NCBI RefSeq assembly: GCF_042651965.1
Contig: NZ_JBHSDY010000005.1
Location: 186,001-250,000 of the forward strand
Direction: 5' to 3'
DNA: 64,000 nucleotides
DNA from: Castellaniella hirudinis
Lineage (GTDB): Bacteria > Pseudomonadota > Gammaproteobacteria > Burkholderiales > Burkholderiaceae_B
Below are positions 62,400 to 64,000 of the stretch, piece after piece. Every line of letters starts with the position of its first letter. Position 1 is the stretch's first letter. A program made the translations under genes and the position numbers. The notes under the pieces were generated by a model. The model was given only the letters and a program-made list of their open reading frames with translations, ran no database searches and had not been told where the DNA came from.

Positions 62400-64000
62400 T
62401 CAATCCGAGGTTTCCACCTGCTGCAGCGGTTCGCTTTGCACCACGGCGGCCGGCTTGCGGGCGCGGCCCAGGGGCTTGGGCGGCGCGGGCGGCACGTAAG
62501 GCGTGCTGGAGCGGGTCTCGATCATCTGCATGCCGACGGCTTGCAGGGATTCGTCCGAGGGCAGGGCGATCGGGCTGGACGCGTCCGGTACGGGAGCCGG
62601 AGCGGGTTCAGCCTGAGCCGGAGCGGGCTCGGCCTGGACCGGAGCGGGTTCAGCCTGGACCGGAGCAGGTTCGGCCTGGACCGGGGCGACCGGGGCCGTT
62701 TCCACCGCCACCGGCGCTTCTTCGGCCACAGGGGCGACAGGCGCGGTTTCGACCGGAGCGGCGGGCGCTTCGGTGATCACGGGCGCCGGGGCCGCGGCTT
62801 CGGCGGCGGGCGCTTCGGCACGGGCTTCGTCAGCCGTCGTGGTCACGGCTTCGGCTGCGACCGATGCGGCCGGCGTTTCGCTGACCAGGACTTCGGGATC
62901 GAAGCGCGGGGTTTCGTGCGTTTCGATGGTCGGCGTCGTGTCGCTGTCGGCCGAGATGTCCTCGGTGGACGTCGTATCGGCGGCGTCACCATTGCGACGA
63001 CCGCGGCGGCCGCGACGGCGGCGGCGCTTGCGTTCCGGATTGTCCGGATCCGTGTCGGTGTCCGCATCTGCGTCCACGGCCGGGCCGGCGACGAGCGCGT
63101 CGTCGTCCTGTGCTTCGTCGGCGGACGGGCTTTGCGGCGCGTCGGGCAGGCCGTAAGGGTTGGCCTCGGCCTGGGCCGGCGCGGTTTCGGGGGCCGGAGC
63201 CGCGTTCAGTTCGTCGGCCTGCAGGGCGATCGCTTCGCCCGTCTGGACTGCGGTTTCTTCCGGGCGGCTGCGGCCACGGCCGCGGCGGTTACGGCCGCGG
63301 CGCGGTTCGGCGGTGTCGTCCAGGACTTCGGTCAGGGCGGCGTTGTCGGCCTGGACCGGTTGGACGGTTTCGGCGGCCGGGCGTTCGCGGCGCGAGGCCG
63401 GACGGCCCTCGCTGCGTTCGGGACGATCAGCGCGTTCCGACCGTTCCGTGCGTTCGCCACGCTCGGCGCGGTCGCCACGGCCGCTGCGTTCGCCGCGCGG
63501 GGCGTCCTGACGGCGTTCGCCGCGTCGGCCGCCATTGCGGTTGGAAGCGCCGCCGCGGCGGCGGCCGTCACCGGATTCACGGGACGGGGCGGGTGCGGCC
63601 GGTGCGGCCGCAGCGGGGGCGGCGGTTTCAGCCGTCGAGCCGGTGAGCCAGCCAAACAGGCGCTTGAGCAGGCCGCCTTGGGGCGCGGCCGGCGCCGCCG
63701 CGGGTGCGGCGGCCTCGGTGGCGCGGGGGGCGCGTTCGACGTGGGCCGGGGCCGGCTGGGAGGGCTGGATGCCCTTGACCAGGGCTTCGGGGCGGGTCTT
63801 GGCTTCCTGGGCCTTGTTCGGCTGCCAGACGAGCTTGTCTTCGGGTTCTTGCGTGAGTTCGAAGCTGGTCTTGTTCTCGTCCAGGCGCGGATCATCGTGG
63901 CGCAGGCGCTCGATGTGGTGATGCGGCGTTTCCAGGGACTTGTTCGGGATCAGGACCAGATTGACCTTCAGGCGGGATTCGATCTGGCCGATGTCGCGGC
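62400..64000 (-). CDS. rne: Ribonuclease E, C-terminal part (5' end outside window)
   Basis: About 533 codons of RNase E; the catalytic core lies to the right. The first visible residues (RDIGQIESRLKVNLVLIPNKSLETPHHHIERLRHDD) are the end of the conserved catalytic half. The rest is the disordered scaffold: a short amphipathic patch KRLFGWLTG, an ER/SER/DR-rich stretch, an Arg-rich RNA-binding block (RRGRNRRGRGRSR), a second basic block (RKRRRRRGRRGRRNG), a Pro-Ala-Glu region with 21-bp tandem repeats, and a conserved-looking end (PLGRARKPAAVVQSEPLQQVETSD). The scaffold would carry degradosome partners. The frame is open from the window edge to the stop. Confidence 0.93.
   Translation of the reverse strand, partial: RDIGQIESRLKVNLVLIPNKSLETPHHHIERLRHDDPRLDENKTSFELTQEPEDKLVWQPNKAQEAKTRPEALVKGIQPSQPAPAHVERAPRATEAAAPAAAPAAPQGGLLKRLFGWLTGSTAETAAPAAAAPAAPAPSRESGDGRRRGGASNRNGGRRGERRQDAPRGERSGRGDRAERGERTERSERADRPERSEGRPASRRERPAAETVQPVQADNAALTEVLDDTAEPRRGRNRRGRGRSRPEETAVQTGEAIALQADELNAAPAPETAPAQAEANPYGLPDAPQSPSADEAQDDDALVAGPAVDADADTDTDPDNPERKRRRRRGRRGRRNGDAADTTSTEDISADSDTTPTIETHETPRFDPEVLVSETPAASVAAEAVTTTADEARAEAPAAEAAAPAPVITEAPAAPVETAPVAPVAEEAPVAVETAPVAPVQAEPAPVQAEPAPVQAEPAPAQAEPAPAPVPDASSPIALPSDESLQAVGMQMIETRSSTPYVPPAPPKPLGRARKPAAVVQSEPLQQVETSD
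62596..62679 (-). repeat. Four 21-bp tandem repeats inside rne
   Basis: Units at 62596, 62617, 62638 and 62659 each encode the heptad (V/A)QAEPAP and differ by one to three bases; a degenerate fifth follows. In-frame repeats of this kind vary in copy number by slippage without breaking the gene. Confidence 0.85.

Overview
The window is 64 kb of GC-rich chromosome from a betaproteobacterium, most likely a member of the Alcaligenaceae (the Bordetella/Achromobacter/Castellaniella group). This rests on a RisA/RisS-type two-component pair, a short RnfB next to nth, an intracellular Cys-type PHB depolymerase, the trpB-trpA-accD order, a fused TsaB-RimI and two branched-chain-type ABC clusters. The species cannot be named from the sequence. 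Almost all of it is dense coding sequence; no tRNA, rRNA, CRISPR array or intact insertion sequence was seen.

Layout. 0-2 kb: the start of a Fur-controlled TonB siderophore receptor, running off the left edge, and a DUF4160/DUF2442 pair. 2-5.5 kb: mfd. 5.5-16.1 kb: a complete 2-ketogluconate/Entner-Doudoroff block. HexR and Edd are divergent around two HexR-like boxes. They are followed by a PtxS-like LacI regulator, a polar-amino-acid-type ABC importer (two permeases, binding protein, ATPase), KguE, KguK, KguD and a convergent Eda. The first importer gene is preceded by a consensus -10 that abuts a perfect 14-bp PtxS operator. 16-31 kb: housekeeping genes ispD, ispF, ahpC, risS/risA, tsaB-rimI, a type-4-like uracil-DNA glycosylase, lplT, smc, zipA and ligA. 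31-34 kb: a VapBC-type toxin-antitoxin pair, a parvulin, bolA, yciB and msrB. 34-45 kb: two branched-chain-type ABC transporter clusters facing each other, with a cysteine-rich secreted protein between them. 45-49 kb: nth, rnfB, phaZ, fdxA and a flavodoxin. 49-54.4 kb: relA, then trpB-trpA-accD ending at a strong bidirectional terminator. 54.4-60.7 kb: a polyamine-type ABC transporter interleaved with an amidohydrolase and driven from a divergent LysR gene. 60.7-62.3 kb: a 163-bp MITE-like element and an MFS exporter. 62.4-64 kb: the 3' part of rne (RNase E).

How the genes work together. The 5.5-16 kb block would take 2-ketogluconate from outside the cell to pyruvate plus glyceraldehyde-3-phosphate. 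The steps are import, phosphorylation by KguK, reduction by KguD to 6-phosphogluconate, dehydration by Edd and cleavage by Eda. HexR would sense KDPG at the edd end and PtxS would sense 2-ketogluconate at the importer end. The unusual part is the transporter: characterised kgu operons use an MFS permease (KguT), whereas here a PAAT-family ABC importer holds that place. Its binding protein keeps the carboxylate-binding Arg but has Ser where amino-acid-binding relatives have the Asp that holds the alpha-amino group. This is my main candidate for an undescribed system.

Non-coding structure worth attention: a MITE inserted at a CTAG that would have formed the stop codons of two convergent genes; a two-copy 67-bp tandem repeat whose hairpin stems differ by compensatory changes; and a family of GC-rich palindromic intergenic repeats seen at four places.
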